Origin: JAFNAG01 sp963824985
GTDB lineage: Bacteria > Acidobacteriota > UBA6911
DNA: 64,000 nt
Assembly (NCBI GenBank): GCA_963824985.1
Contig: CAWGRQ010000047.1
Span: 124,001 to 188,000, forward strand
Direction of reading: 5' to 3'
Positions within the stretch are counted from its first letter, which is position 1, and each line of letters begins with the position of its first letter. A program made the translations under genes and the position numbers. Positions 8,128 through 17,202 of the stretch are shown here, in pieces. The notes under the pieces were generated by a model. The model searched no databases and was not told the origin of the DNA. It worked only from the letters and a program-made list of their open reading frames with translations.

Positions 8128-10746
8128 ATGCCGGATTCATCCAAACTGGAACAAGACCGCCTGTCCCATGCCTGGCATTCCCTTTCCCCGGAGGAGGTGT
8201 GCCGGCGCCTGGATTCGAATGGTCTCTCGGGTCTGGCCCCGGAGGAGGCTGACCGCCGCCTCCGGCACCATGGCGTGAACCGTTTGCGCAAGATTCGGGA
8301 AGTCAGGTTCTGGGCTATTTTCTTTGAAGAAGTCCGGGAACCGATGATCCTGCTGCTCATCATCACGGGATGCCTGTACGCACTTTGGGGCGGTCCCCGC
8401 GATGCGCTGACTATTCTGGCGGTCGTCCTCGTCCTGGTCTGCGTCGAAATCTACAATGAGTACCGGGCCAAAAAGGCAGTCGCAGCCCTGCACCGGCTGT
8501 CCGTGCCGACGACGATTGCCTGCCGCGGCGGTAAATTCCATGAAATTCCGGCAGAGCAGATTGTGCCCGGGGACCTGATCATGATCGAAAGCGGCCGCCG
8601 CGTGCCGGCCGATGCCCGCCTGCTGGAAGCATTAGGACTCGCTGCGGATGAATCGCTGCTGACCGGCGAGTCGGTGCCGGTAGACAAGGATGCCCCTTCG
8701 ATCCTCGCTGAGCCGACTCCCCTGGCCGAGCGGCGCAATCTGGTATTTGCCGGCACGCAGATCACGCGGGGACGGGCCACAGCCATGGTCGTAGCCACCG
8801 GCATGAACACCGAACTCGGTCATTTGGCCGGCCTGACCGCGGAGGTTCGAGAGCCGCGCACGCCGCTGCAGCATACGATGCGCGAGCTGACGCGCTGGAT
8901 GGTCTGGCTTGCCCTGGGCTTCAGCGGTCTCGTTGCCCTGCTCGGATGGCTGCTCAGCGGACAGCCTCCTCGCCTCATGCTGCTCACGGGCCTCTCCATG
9001 GCATTTGCCACCATCCCCGAGGAGCTTCCCATTATCATTACCATGGTCCTGGCCCTCGGCAGCTACCGACTCTCCAGACGGCACGCCATCGTCAAGCGCT
9101 TGCGGGCCGCCGAGACTCTGGGCGGCGTAACCACAATCCTGACCGACAAGACCGGGACCCTGACCCGGAACCGGATGGAACTGAGCATTCTGGAGGCGGA
9201 AGTTCCCCACCGGTACCTGCTCGAGCTCGCGGTGTTGTGCAGCAACGCGATCGAAAGCGCCGGCGATTATATCGGGGATCCACTCGAAACCGCGATGTTG
9301 CGCGCCGCCTCCCGCGAAGGACTGGATGCGCAATCCGTGCGCCAGGATCATCCCTTGCGCGATCAATTTACCCCGGACAGCGGACGCAAGCGCATGTCGG
9401 TGATCTTCGACCGGGATGGCCGGCTGTATGCCGCGGTAAAGGGCGCGCCCGAGGTGATGCTTCCCCAATGCGATCACAGGTGGATCAAGGGTATCGAGCT
9501 TCCCATGGATGATGCCGCCCGGCAACACATCCTCGACCGGGCAGCCACCCTGGCACAGGAGGGATTGCGCGTCATGGCATTTGCCGAAAAGCGCATCTCC
9601 GGTGAGCCGCTGACCCAGGAAACCGCCGAATCCGGTCTCTGCTTCGTCGGCCTCGCGGGGCTGGCCGATCCCCCCAGACCCGAGGTCAAGCAGGCCATTC
9701 AGTCATGCCGTGAGGCCGGGATTCGCCCGGTGCTGGTCACGGGCGATCACCCCCTCACTGCGCTGTCCGTGGCCAGGCAGATCGGCATGGCAGACACCGA
9801 CCGCATGCTTACGGGCCAGGATGTTGCCGCCCTCCCGGATGCCGAGCTCGAAGTCGAAGCCGGACGGGTTTCGGTCTTCGCCCGCACGAATCCCGAGGAC
9901 AAGCTGCGCCTGGTGCGGATCTTTCAAAAGCAGGGGGAGGTCGTGGCTGTCACCGGTGACGGTGTGAATGACGCACCGGCGCTGGCGGCCGCCGACATCG
10001 GCATAGCCATGGGCGAGACCGGCAGCGATGTCGCCCGCGAGGCCGCGGGAATGGTTCTGGCCGATGACAACTTCGCCACGATCATCACCGCCGTTGAACA
10101 GGGCCGCCTGATTTATGCCAACCTGCGCAAGGGAGTGCGCTATTACCTGGCCTGCAAGATGGCCCTCATCGGTGCAACCCTGCTCCCGGTCCTGCTCCAG
10201 GTGCCCGTCCCCTTCGCTCCCATCCAGATCATCCTCATGGAGCTGTTCATGGATCTGGCCGCCGCCGCGGCCTTCGTGGCCGAACGGGCGGAATCAAACC
10301 TCATGCGCCAGCAGCCGCGCCCTCCCGGAACCCCCTTCATGAACCGCGAAATGATGGTCGGGATCATTCGGGCCGCCACGGGTCTGCTGGCCGCCGTCAC
10401 GTTCGTCTACCTGTTCCGCTGGTACTCCGGCGCCGGGCTGGTGGAAGCGCAAAGTATCGCTTTTGTCACCTGGCTGTTCGGACATGTCTTCCTCGCCTTT
10501 ACACTGCGCTCCGAACAGGAGCCGTTGCGCCGTCTCGGGCCCCTCTCCAATCGAGTGATGGTGGTATGGGCCGTTGCGGCCATTGCCTTCGGCTGGTTCG
10601 CCACCATGACCCCGTTTGCCCAGGCGGCATTCAAGACCCGTGCGCTCTCGGGAAACGATTGGGTATTGGCCGCATCGGCAGCTGCCGCGGGGACTCTCTG
10701 GTTTGAACTCTACAAGGAAATCCGTGAATTCGCAGGCGACCTATAG
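8128..10746 (+). CDS. P-type cation-transporting ATPase (P2-like)
   Basis: An 872-residue cation pump. It has an N-terminal cation-ATPase domain (L-S-P-E-E-V-C-R-R-L), an actuator loop (D-E-S-L-L-T-G-E-S), the phosphorylation site D340 in D-K-T-G-T-L-T, the hinge G-D-G-V-N-D-A-P-A-L and a six-helix C-terminal membrane block. I-P-E-E-L-P in helix M4 is the Ca2+/Na+-type (P2) motif, so calcium or another hard cation is likely; specificity cannot be read with certainty. ATG 8128 is chosen over ATG 8104 because AGGAG lies ten bases before it. No regulator adjoins it. Length and motifs are intact. Confidence 0.9.
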   Translation: MPDSSKLEQDRLSHAWHSLSPEEVCRRLDSNGLSGLAPEEADRRLRHHGVNRLRKIREVRFWAIFFEEVREPMILLLIITGCLYALWGGPRDALTILAVVLVLVCVEIYNEYRAKKAVAALHRLSVPTTIACRGGKFHEIPAEQIVPGDLIMIESGRRVPADARLLEALGLAADESLLTGESVPVDKDAPSILAEPTPLAERRNLVFAGTQITRGRATAMVVATGMNTELGHLAGLTAEVREPRTPLQHTMRELTRWMVWLALGFSGLVALLGWLLSGQPPRLMLLTGLSMAFATIPEELPIIITMVLALGSYRLSRRHAIVKRLRAAETLGGVTTILTDKTGTLTRNRMELSILEAEVPHRYLLELAVLCSNAIESAGDYIGDPLETAMLRAASREGLDAQSVRQDHPLRDQFTPDSGRKRMSVIFDRDGRLYAAVKGAPEVMLPQCDHRWIKGIELPMDDAARQHILDRAATLAQEGLRVMAFAEKRISGEPLTQETAESGLCFVGLAGLADPPRPEVKQAIQSCREAGIRPVLVTGDHPLTALSVARQIGMADTDRMLTGQDVAALPDAELEVEAGRVSVFARTNPEDKLRLVRIFQKQGEVVAVTGDGVNDAPALAAADIGIAMGETGSDVAREAAGMVLADDNFATIITAVEQGRLIYANLRKGVRYYLACKMALIGATLLPVLLQVPVPFAPIQIILMELFMDLAAAAAFVAERAESNLMRQQPRPPGTPFMNREMMVGIIRAATGLLAAVTFVYLFRWYSGAGLVEAQSIAFVTWLFGHVFLAFTLRSEQEPLRRLGPLSNRVMVVWAVAAIAFGWFATMTPFAQAAFKTRALSGNDWVLAASAAAAGTLWFELYKEIREFAGDL

Positions 10747-10821
10747 GATGTGCTATCCCCGGCAGGCAAGGGGAAGGCAGATGGAGTGGCAGGGAAATCG
10801 GTGGATTAACCCGCTTGGAAA

Positions 10822-11197
10822 GCGGCGCCGGGGCCTGAACCTTATACGCATCTTCATGCTGGAAAAAACAAGAGTTTTTGTGCCGCGCCGTCGGCGCTCG
10901 TTCCCGAGCCATCCCATTCCCGGCCTTGCGGCCGGGCCTAGGTACTGCCGGCCCCTCGGGCCTCGGGCATGCATGTCCATGGATCAATCGAACGCCCGCA
11001 CCACCTGTGGCCAAAATCAGGAGCCATGCCGCGATGGTCACGAAATCCAGGCGCGAAGCGCCGGCAGTACCTAGCCCCGCGCGTCAGCGCGGGGTAGGGA
11101 GTGGTGGAGAAATGAGGCCCGCAAGGGCCGGCACCCGCCTCCAGCGAGTTTGCCTGTCGCGAGTAAGATGCGTATAAGGTTCAGGCCGGGGCGCCGC
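10822..11197. repeat. Palindromic non-coding element, copy 1 of a dispersed family
   Basis: The 33-base ends 10822-10854 and 11165-11197 are inverted repeats of each other with about two mismatches; both contain CCTTATACGCATCTT or its complement. An inner perfect inverted pair CTAGGTACTGCCGGC lies at 10938-10952 and 11060-11074. The right half recurs, degenerate, at about 49975-50068. No open frame inside is supportable. It fills most of the 607-base gap between the ATPase and the hydrogenase operon. Confidence 0.75.
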
Positions 11198-11300
11198 ACT
11201 CCAAGGCGCTGCGCGCGACATCTGTTATTTTCACGCTTCACAGGATGCAATCCGGCGGGACCTGAAGCTCTGAATCACAGGCGCTCATACTTATCGAACG

Positions 11301-11333
11301 GCCGGGGCCGCGCTCTTGCGTCACGACCCCGGC
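11301..11333 (-). terminator. Possible terminator-like hairpin after hydA
   Basis: A GCCGGGG / CCCCGGC stem (11301-11307 and 11327-11333) lies just downstream of the hydA stop. No run of T follows, so it may stabilise the 3' end rather than terminate. Confidence 0.3.
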
Positions 11334-11353
11334 TAGCCATATTGATCCGAAAA

Positions 11354-12628
11354 TCAGTGCACTGAGCAGGAAATGCACGGATCGTACGATCGAACCAGCA
11401 TCGAACAGAGCAGCGTCAACTGCGCATCGGTCATGCCATCCCTGGCGAAGTGTTTCGCCAGCGCCGGCATGTCGAGATGAATATTGGCATTGTTTTGCGT
11501 CGTCGGAATAATGCAGTTGGCACGCACGATGTAGCCTTCGGGGTCGTATTCGTAGTGGTGATAGAGGATACCGCGTGGCACCTCAACCGCCCCCACCCCC
11601 TCACCCGCCCGTGGAACCACGGCGGCCATCGTCTCCGCGGGCCCTCCCTCGACCAGCTCTTCCAGCAGCCGCACGACGTCATGGGTCACGTGAACGCATT
11701 CGACCAACTGGGCGATGTTGTTCATGAACGGGTTGTGGCAGACGGGCACAAGCCCGAAATCGGCCGCTACCCGCGCAGCTTCCGGGTTCAGCAACCGATG
11801 ATTGTTGTTGTACCGGGCGAGGGCCCCGACTGCGAACGAAGGGCGAGACAGACGGCACCACTTGGATGTGTTGTGGCTGTCCACATACTCGTTCGTCATC
11901 GCGAGGTACTCGCTCTCGGCGCGCTCGACGCCGTCCGTGGAAATCAGCCGTCCGCCGATCCACGGGTATTCCGTTTCACCCTTGAGCGACACGAATTCGG
12001 TCTCACGCTCAAAGGCCGGGACTTTGAACGTTGCGATGAGATCCGCGGCCGCCTTGACGTCCTCAAGCGAACGCTCGAGCTCATCGTGAAGGGCGAGGAG
12101 TTTTTCGCGCGGCGGCAACATGGCGACCCCACCGACCTGAAGTGAAACGGGATGAGTCGTGCGCCCGGCCACCAGGTCGCACAGCCGGTTCGCAACCGCC
12201 TTCAGACGGCACGCCAGATGCACGATCTCGGGCTTTGCCTCCAACAACGGCAGAACGCTGGGCAGGCCGACGAAATCGGGAGCCGCGAGAAAGAACAGGT
12301 GCAGATAATGGCTCTGGAGAGTCTCCCCGTGTTTGGCCAGCAGTCGCAGCTTACGGGCCGCTTCCGGGATGACCACCCCAAGGGCTTCCTCGGTCGCGCG
12401 CAGACTGGCAAGACAGTGACCGATGGAGCAGATGCCGCAGATCCGGGCGGTGAGGATGCCGGCGGTGGAATAGTGTTTCCCTTTGAGCATGACTTCGAAA
12501 TAGCGGGGGGTTTCGACCACATCCCAGCGGGCTTCCTTCACTTCCCCATCCTTGACCACTACCCGGATATTGCCATGCCCTTCCACGCGGGTCAGGTGGT
12601 GAACGTCCACATCAAGGTTGATTTTCAT
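11354..12628 (-). CDS. hydA: Group 3b NiFe hydrogenase large subunit (HydA)
   Basis: The 424-residue catalytic subunit, which binds the NiFe(CN)2CO centre and splits or makes H2. The N-terminal ligands are C64 and C67 in R-I-C-G-I-C-S-I-G-H. The C-terminal ligands are C418 and C421 in D-P-C-I-S-C-S-V-H. The reading frame stops right after that histidine, so the short C-terminal peptide normally removed during maturation is absent. It is the last gene of hydBGDA, overlapping hydD by four bases (ATGA). The partner set (beta and gamma electron-transfer subunits) defines group 3b, the cytoplasmic NADP-linked hydrogenases also called sulfhydrogenases. No hyp maturation genes or maturation protease are in the window. 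Confidence 0.93.
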   Translation of the reverse strand: MKINLDVDVHHLTRVEGHGNIRVVVKDGEVKEARWDVVETPRYFEVMLKGKHYSTAGILTARICGICSIGHCLASLRATEEALGVVIPEAARKLRLLAKHGETLQSHYLHLFFLAAPDFVGLPSVLPLLEAKPEIVHLACRLKAVANRLCDLVAGRTTHPVSLQVGGVAMLPPREKLLALHDELERSLEDVKAAADLIATFKVPAFERETEFVSLKGETEYPWIGGRLISTDGVERAESEYLAMTNEYVDSHNTSKWCRLSRPSFAVGALARYNNNHRLLNPEAARVAADFGLVPVCHNPFMNNIAQLVECVHVTHDVVRLLEELVEGGPAETMAAVVPRAGEGVGAVEVPRGILYHHYEYDPEGYIVRANCIIPTTQNNANIHLDMPALAKHFARDGMTDAQLTLLCSMLVRSYDPCISCSVH

Positions 12629-13377
12629 TTTGCCACCTCAAAAGCGCCAAAGAAGTTGAGCCGTTCGGAGATCTCGCGATCGCCGAAGCCTCTGGCCCTG
12701 GCGAGCGTGAAAAATTCCTCGTAGTTCGGGTCCGCGGCAGGCCCACGGCATCCCCAACAGCCAAGCCCTCCCGCGGGACAGGGTGCGTTGCACCCGCCGC
12801 GGGTGATCGAGCCCAGGCAGAGTTGCCCATGTTCGAAACGGCACACCGTGTAGCGCTGCTTGCACTCCAGGCACACGGGAAACGATGGTGCCTCGTAGGG
12901 CACATCCCAGATTACGTGCTGGACGATCCGTTCCACTTCGGCCTTGGAAACCGGGCATCCCGGAATCTCCAGATCCACCGGAACAATATCCTTTACGGGG
13001 CAGGTCGGCAGGGTCTCCTTCGGGTCATCCCCGTATACCTCCCGATTCGCCTCTTTAAGGTCGTAAGCGTTTTTAAGTTTGTTCACCCCTCCATAACAGG
13101 CGCAACTGCCGAGCGCAACCAGGACCTTGGCCCGCGCGCGAATAGCGCGCAGACGGGTGACCTCATCCGCTCGTGTCACCGCCCCTTCGATCAGGGCGAT
13201 GTCGTAATGGCCGTCGTCCGCCGACGAGATTTCCCGGAAGCAGACGATCTGAATGGCGCCCAAAAACTCAGCCAGGGTCTCTTCTTTATTGGCAAGCTGC
13301 AGCTCACAGCCTTCGCAACTGGTGAAGTCGAAGACAGCGATCCGCGGCCGGTTTGGTTCGATACCTAAATATTTCAT
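12625..13377 (-). CDS. hydD: NiFe hydrogenase small subunit (HydD, delta)
   Basis: A 250-residue iron-sulfur subunit without a Tat signal, so cytoplasmic. The proximal-cluster cysteines begin at C21 and C24 (S-C-E-G-C-E). Further ligands are in G-S-C-A-C-Y-G-G and P-G-C-P-V-S. A C-terminal Cys-rich block (C-L-E-C, C-L-G-S-I-T-R-G-G-C, C-P-A-G-G-L-G-C-W-G-C-R-G) holds the remaining clusters. It passes electrons between the NiFe site and the HydB/HydG subunits. ATG 13377 has AGGAGG just upstream. It sits between hydG and hydA in one operon. Confidence 0.92.
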   Translation of the reverse strand: MKYLGIEPNRPRIAVFDFTSCEGCELQLANKEETLAEFLGAIQIVCFREISSADDGHYDIALIEGAVTRADEVTRLRAIRARAKVLVALGSCACYGGVNKLKNAYDLKEANREVYGDDPKETLPTCPVKDIVPVDLEIPGCPVSKAEVERIVQHVIWDVPYEAPSFPVCLECKQRYTVCRFEHGQLCLGSITRGGCNAPCPAGGLGCWGCRGPAADPNYEEFFTLARARGFGDREISERLNFFGAFEVAK

Positions 13378-13388
13378 CGCGTTGCCTC

Positions 13389-14297
13389 CTAGATCGCTTC
13401 CTTGAGATTCATCACCGTCCAGAAATCGAACACCGGGCCATCCATGCAGACATAGGTGGAGCCGACGTTGCACCGGCAGCACTTACCCATGCCGCAGTGC
13501 ATGCGGCGTTCCAGGGATACGAACATCCGGTCCCGCGGCATGCCCATCAAGCCCAGCTGGTTGCACACGAACTTGAACATGACCGGCGGCCCGCAGACAA
13601 TGGCGAAGGTATCGTCCATCGGCACATCGATCCGCTCGAGCAGTTTGGTGACCAGGCCGACCGGACCATGCCAGTTCGCGTCGGGTTTCTCCACGATCAG
13701 GGACAGGTTGACACCGTCGATCCGCCGCCACTGCTCATACTGGTAGTCGAAGAGCAGCTGGCTGGGATCAATCGTGCCATACAGAATGTGCACCTGGCGG
13801 AAGTCCGAGCGGTTTTCGGTGACGTAGAAGATGGGGGCGCGCAGCGGCGCCAGGCCCAATCCTCCCGCGATGAGAAGAATGCTGTGCCCTTTCATCTTTT
13901 CCATCGGGAAATAGGTACCGAACGGCCCGCGGATGCCGACCCGCGCGCCCGGTTTGGATCGATGAAGCACCGTGGTTACCAGACCCGCCTGCCGGATGCA
14001 CAGCTCGATGAATCCGCGCTGCGAGTTGGAACCGGAAATGGATATCGGCACTTCGCCGAATCCGGGAAGTTCCAGCATGACGAACTGGCCGGGCTGGAAC
14101 GAAAACCGCTCCCGTTCGGCATTGTCGATCAGCCGGATGTGAAACAGCTTCTCCTTCTCGGTCAGGCGGATGACGCTGGAGATCTCCGCCTTGAAAGTCC
14201 GGTCCACGTGCTTGAGATGCGTCTTGTAGTTGAAGTCCAAGGGCTCGTTGATCTCGGTTTCCAGGTTTACATCGTAAGGGTGAAGTAGAGTTTTCAT
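13389..14297 (-). CDS. hydG: Hydrogenase gamma subunit, FAD/NAD(P)-binding oxidoreductase (HydG)
   Basis: A 302-residue ferredoxin-NADP reductase-type subunit: FAD domain (P-G-Q-F-V-M-L-E near residue 100), NAD(P) domain (L-L-I-A-G-G-L-G-L-A-P and C-G-P-P-V-M) and a C-terminal 2Fe-2S motif (C-G-M-G-K-C-C-R-C, then Y-V-C). It exchanges electrons between the hydrogenase clusters and NAD(P)H. Start ATG 14297 overlaps the hydB stop by ATGA, indicating translational coupling. The longer upstream frame is hydB in another phase. Confidence 0.92.
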   Translation of the reverse strand: MKTLLHPYDVNLETEINEPLDFNYKTHLKHVDRTFKAEISSVIRLTEKEKLFHIRLIDNAERERFSFQPGQFVMLELPGFGEVPISISGSNSQRGFIELCIRQAGLVTTVLHRSKPGARVGIRGPFGTYFPMEKMKGHSILLIAGGLGLAPLRAPIFYVTENRSDFRQVHILYGTIDPSQLLFDYQYEQWRRIDGVNLSLIVEKPDANWHGPVGLVTKLLERIDVPMDDTFAIVCGPPVMFKFVCNQLGLMGMPRDRMFVSLERRMHCGMGKCCRCNVGSTYVCMDGPVFDFWTVMNLKEAI

Positions 14298-15340
14298 GTT
14301 CGCGCCTCCTCCGCCAGCAGATCCCGGATGATGTCCGGCGGATTGATCCCCGCCAGGCAGGTTCGCCCGCAGCGCCCGCAGCCGACGCATTTCGGTTCGT
14401 CATACGCCTCTACGAAACCGCGGTGCTGGTGATAGTACCGGTACTTCAGGCGCTGCTCCCGATTCGGCCTGAAATTGTGCCCGCCCGCCACCCGGGCGAA
14501 ATCGACCAGATTGCACGAGTAGAGCCGCTTGATCTTGGCGCCTTCCCGGAAGTCCATCGAAAGGCGCTCGCTGACTCCATAGCAATAGCAGGTCGGACAC
14601 ACCATGGCGCAACTCCCGCAACTGAGGCACTTGCCGCCCCATTTCTTCCAGACATCCGACTCGAATTCGATGTCGAGAAGGTTCGGCAGCTGTTTCACAT
14701 CCAGATGCGGTCCGAAACCGGATGTCAAATGCTTGCGCACGGCCAGATAGTCCGCGGTATCCTGCTCCGTCACTTCCCGCACCTTGACCCGGTGGAGCGT
14801 GGCAAAACCTCGATCCGAATCGATCGCAACAAAATAGCGGTCACCCAGATCGGTGAGAAACAGGTCGAAACCGCGGTTGACCGTGTCGGTCCCCAACGAG
14901 TGGCAGAAGGCCCCAGTGCAGGGCTCGTGATCGATGCCGACGATAAACGTGTTCTTGCGCCTGGAAATGTAATAAGGGCTTGGGAAGAATTCACGCGCCA
15001 TCACCTTGTCCAGCTTGAGCAACGCGTTGATGTCGCAAGCGTGGAGTCCGATAATCGCCCGGGGTTGGATCCGGTATGAAATCTCCTGGACCCAATCGTC
15101 ATTGCCGAACTTATAGGTCGACAGGTTTTCCTGGTAAGGAAGGAAATAGGTCTTGGCCGAATACTCGGTGGTCTCATACGAAAGATCGAGCTCGGCCGAG
15201 TTCTTCACCGGCAGATACTGATGAATCGGTTTGCCATCTTTGTTCGTGTCGACCCTTTTGGGCCCGATGACTTCATTCGACTCCAGAATGATGTCGATCA
15301 GTGTATGAAATTCTTTTTTAACAAGAATTTTAAATAACAT
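14294..15340 (-). CDS. hydB: Hydrogenase beta subunit, 4Fe-4S protein (HydB)
   Basis: A 348-residue iron-sulfur subunit and first gene of the operon. Two 4Fe-4S motifs lie in the C-terminal third: C-L-S-C-G-S-C-A-M-V-C-P-T-C and C-V-G-C-G-R-C-G-R-T-C. The N-terminal two thirds match the HydB / anaerobic sulfite reductase A fold. In archaeal sulfhydrogenases this subunit pair was linked to polysulfide reduction. Whether that holds here is unknown. GAGGAG precedes ATG 15340. The gene is divergent from the dicarboxylate symporter; the shared 220-base gap should hold both promoters. Confidence 0.92.
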   Translation of the reverse strand: MLFKILVKKEFHTLIDIILESNEVIGPKRVDTNKDGKPIHQYLPVKNSAELDLSYETTEYSAKTYFLPYQENLSTYKFGNDDWVQEISYRIQPRAIIGLHACDINALLKLDKVMAREFFPSPYYISRRKNTFIVGIDHEPCTGAFCHSLGTDTVNRGFDLFLTDLGDRYFVAIDSDRGFATLHRVKVREVTEQDTADYLAVRKHLTSGFGPHLDVKQLPNLLDIEFESDVWKKWGGKCLSCGSCAMVCPTCYCYGVSERLSMDFREGAKIKRLYSCNLVDFARVAGGHNFRPNREQRLKYRYYHQHRGFVEAYDEPKCVGCGRCGRTCLAGINPPDIIRDLLAEEART

Positions 15341-15408
15341 GGGTCACTCCTCAGCGTGCCCCGGGAATAAGGGCCGGGACAATGCTGCAAGCGGACGGCC
15401 CCCGGGAC

Positions 15409-15434
15409 CGGGATTGGGCAAGCGCCCGATCCCG
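15409..15434. promoter_or_regulatory. GC-rich dyad in the hydB / symporter divergent region
   Basis: CGGGATTGGGC (15409-15419) and GCCCGATCCCG (15424-15434) pair with one mismatch around a four-base loop. It lies midway between divergent genes and could be an operator or a transcript hairpin. No protein can be named. Confidence 0.25.
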
Positions 15435-15560
15435 CCCCCGGCGCCCTTCGCAAAATGAATTGCAACTGTACGAAAAAACCACTAACGTAGAGCGCTCGCA
15501 CGGCGGCTGCCCAGGGTTTTCTCGCAACAGCAGAACCATATTACTGCATAGGACACTATT

Positions 15561-16835
15561 ATGAAAAGGTGGCGTTTTCCCTCACTGACGGTGCAGATTC
15601 TGATCGGCCTGGTAGCCGGCATTCTCGTCGGCTGGCTCGAACCGGGTTGGGGCGTGGGCATCAAGCCGATGGCGGACATTTTCCTGCGCATGATCAAGAT
15701 GATCATCGCCCCGTTGATCTTTTCCACCCTGGTTATCGGCATCGCCGGCACCGGAGATTTCAAGAAAGTCGGGCGGATCGGCCTGAAGGCGCTCATCTAT
15801 TTTGAGATCGCCACCACCATCGCCCTGCTGATCGGACTCGTGACGGTTAACGTTTTCAAACCGGGGCAATATATCCCCCAGGCCGCCACCCAGGTTTCCG
15901 AGCCCGCCACAGCGGCCAGCTCCCTGGTGCAAAAGCCGCAGTCGGGGAGTGATTTCCTGATCCATGTCTTCCCCACCAGCGTGGTCGACGCCATGGCACG
16001 CGGAGACATTCTGCAACTGGTCATCTTTTCCCTCTTTTTCGGCCTCGCTCTGGCTGCGATCGGAGAAAAGGGAAAGCCCCTCGTTTCGCTGCTGAATATA
16101 GTGGCGGAAACGATGTTCCGCTTCACCGATTTTGTCATGAAGTTTGCGCCGTTCGGTGTGATGGCGGCGATCGCCGCCACCGTGGGGGCCAAGGGACTGG
16201 GGGTGCTGAAAGGGTACGCAAGCCTGGTTCTCTGTTTTTATGGCGCCCTGATCTTTTTTGTTTTTATCGTACTGTTCCTGGTCTGCATGATCATCCGGGT
16301 CCCCTTTTTGCGCCTGTTCAAGGTCATCCGGGAACCCTTCACCATCGCCTTTACCACGGCTTCGAGCGAAGCCGCACTCCCCACGGCGATGGAGTCGATG
16401 GAGCGATTCGGCTGCCCGCGCGACATCGTCGGGTTTGTGCTCCCCACGGGGTACAGCTTCAACCTGGACGGGGCCACTCTGTACCTGTCGCTCGCGTCCA
16501 TTTTCATCGCCCAGGTGTACGGCATTCCCCTGGACATAAAAACGCAGCTCGCCATGATGCTCACCCTGATGCTCACCTCCAAAGGGGTGGCCGGGGTGCC
16601 GCGTGCATCCCTGGTGATTCTGGCCGGAACGGTCGCCAGTTTTAATCTCCCGATGGAAGGGGTGGCCCTGTTGCTCGGCATCGATCAGATTCTCGACATG
16701 GGCCGCACGGCCACCAACGTGACGGGGAATTGTGTCGCCACCGCCGTCGTGGCGCGTTGGGAAGGGGTGCTCGACGACAAAAAGATGATGTCATTCGAAT
16801 CAGGCCATGCCGAAGCCGGCATCAGCGGTTCATGA
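15561..16835 (+). CDS. Dicarboxylate/amino acid:cation symporter (DAACS family)
   Basis: A 424-residue membrane carrier of the GltP/DctA family taking up C4-dicarboxylates, glutamate or aspartate with H+ or Na+. It has eight hydrophobic helices and two re-entrant loops. The first re-entrant loop carries T-A-S-S-E-A-A-L-P (about residues 265-275). The substrate-binding helix has M-G-R-T-A-T-N-V-T-G-N at the C-terminus. G-Y-S-F-N-L-D-G is the conserved helix 7 motif. The exact substrate cannot be read. It is divergently placed from hydB, possibly co-regulated with the hydrogenase. Confidence 0.9.
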   Translation: MKRWRFPSLTVQILIGLVAGILVGWLEPGWGVGIKPMADIFLRMIKMIIAPLIFSTLVIGIAGTGDFKKVGRIGLKALIYFEIATTIALLIGLVTVNVFKPGQYIPQAATQVSEPATAASSLVQKPQSGSDFLIHVFPTSVVDAMARGDILQLVIFSLFFGLALAAIGEKGKPLVSLLNIVAETMFRFTDFVMKFAPFGVMAAIAATVGAKGLGVLKGYASLVLCFYGALIFFVFIVLFLVCMIIRVPFLRLFKVIREPFTIAFTTASSEAALPTAMESMERFGCPRDIVGFVLPTGYSFNLDGATLYLSLASIFIAQVYGIPLDIKTQLAMMLTLMLTSKGVAGVPRASLVILAGTVASFNLPMEGVALLLGIDQILDMGRTATNVTGNCVATAVVARWEGVLDDKKMMSFESGHAEAGISGS

Positions 16836-16842
16836 CATCGCT

Positions 16843-16902
16843 ACCGCAGAGAACGCAAAGATCAAAAAATACTTTTTCTTCTCTTTCTACGTTCTCGGCG
16901 GT
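16843..16902. repeat. Imperfect hairpin of the GAGAACG type
   Basis: ACCGCAGAGAACGCAAAG at 16843-16860 pairs with the complement at 16885-16902, just after the symporter stop and touching the family A element. It may act as the symporter terminator; a T-rich stretch lies in its loop rather than after it. Confidence 0.5.
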
Positions 16903-17190
16903 TAGGGCCTGTCAATGAATAACGTTTGCATTTTGCTGCCGGTCCCCAGGCCCGCTGGCGAGGCGCGAGCGACGAGCATACCGGGTTGTATGTAAGGAGC
17001 GAGCAACGAAGCCAGCGGGCCTGCGGGCCGCAGCCCGAAGGGTCGCGGCGGCGGGCGGGCATCTGCTGTGTTGCCGCTCCTCGACGATGTCACCACATCG
17101 CCTGCGTCGCGGCGCCTTGCATCTGCCCGCCCAGGAGGGGGCGACGGCGCTCGCGCCAAAATGCAAACGTTATTCATTGACAGGCCCTTA
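16902..17190. repeat. Family A palindromic element, copy 1 (MITE-like)
   Basis: Perfect 32-base terminal inverted repeats lie at 16904-16935 and 17157-17188, starting AGGGCCTGTCAATGAATAAC. TTA occurs at both outer edges and may be a 3-base target duplication. Two internal hairpin regions contain GAGCGACGAGCATA and CTCCTCGACGATGTC. A near-identical copy lies at 26999-27296. No transposase frame is present, so movement would need an enzyme in trans. Confidence 0.85.
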
Positions 17191-17202
17191 CATCAGTCCT
17201 GG

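Noticed and set aside
14294..14390. Longer start for hydG at 14390
   Set aside because: The extra residues are hydB read in another phase; ATG 14297 overlaps the hydB stop in the usual ATGA manner.
11354..15340. Group 3d or 4 hydrogenase
   Set aside because: The partner set (4Fe-4S beta, FAD/NAD(P) gamma, no HoxE/F/U or membrane subunits) fits group 3b.
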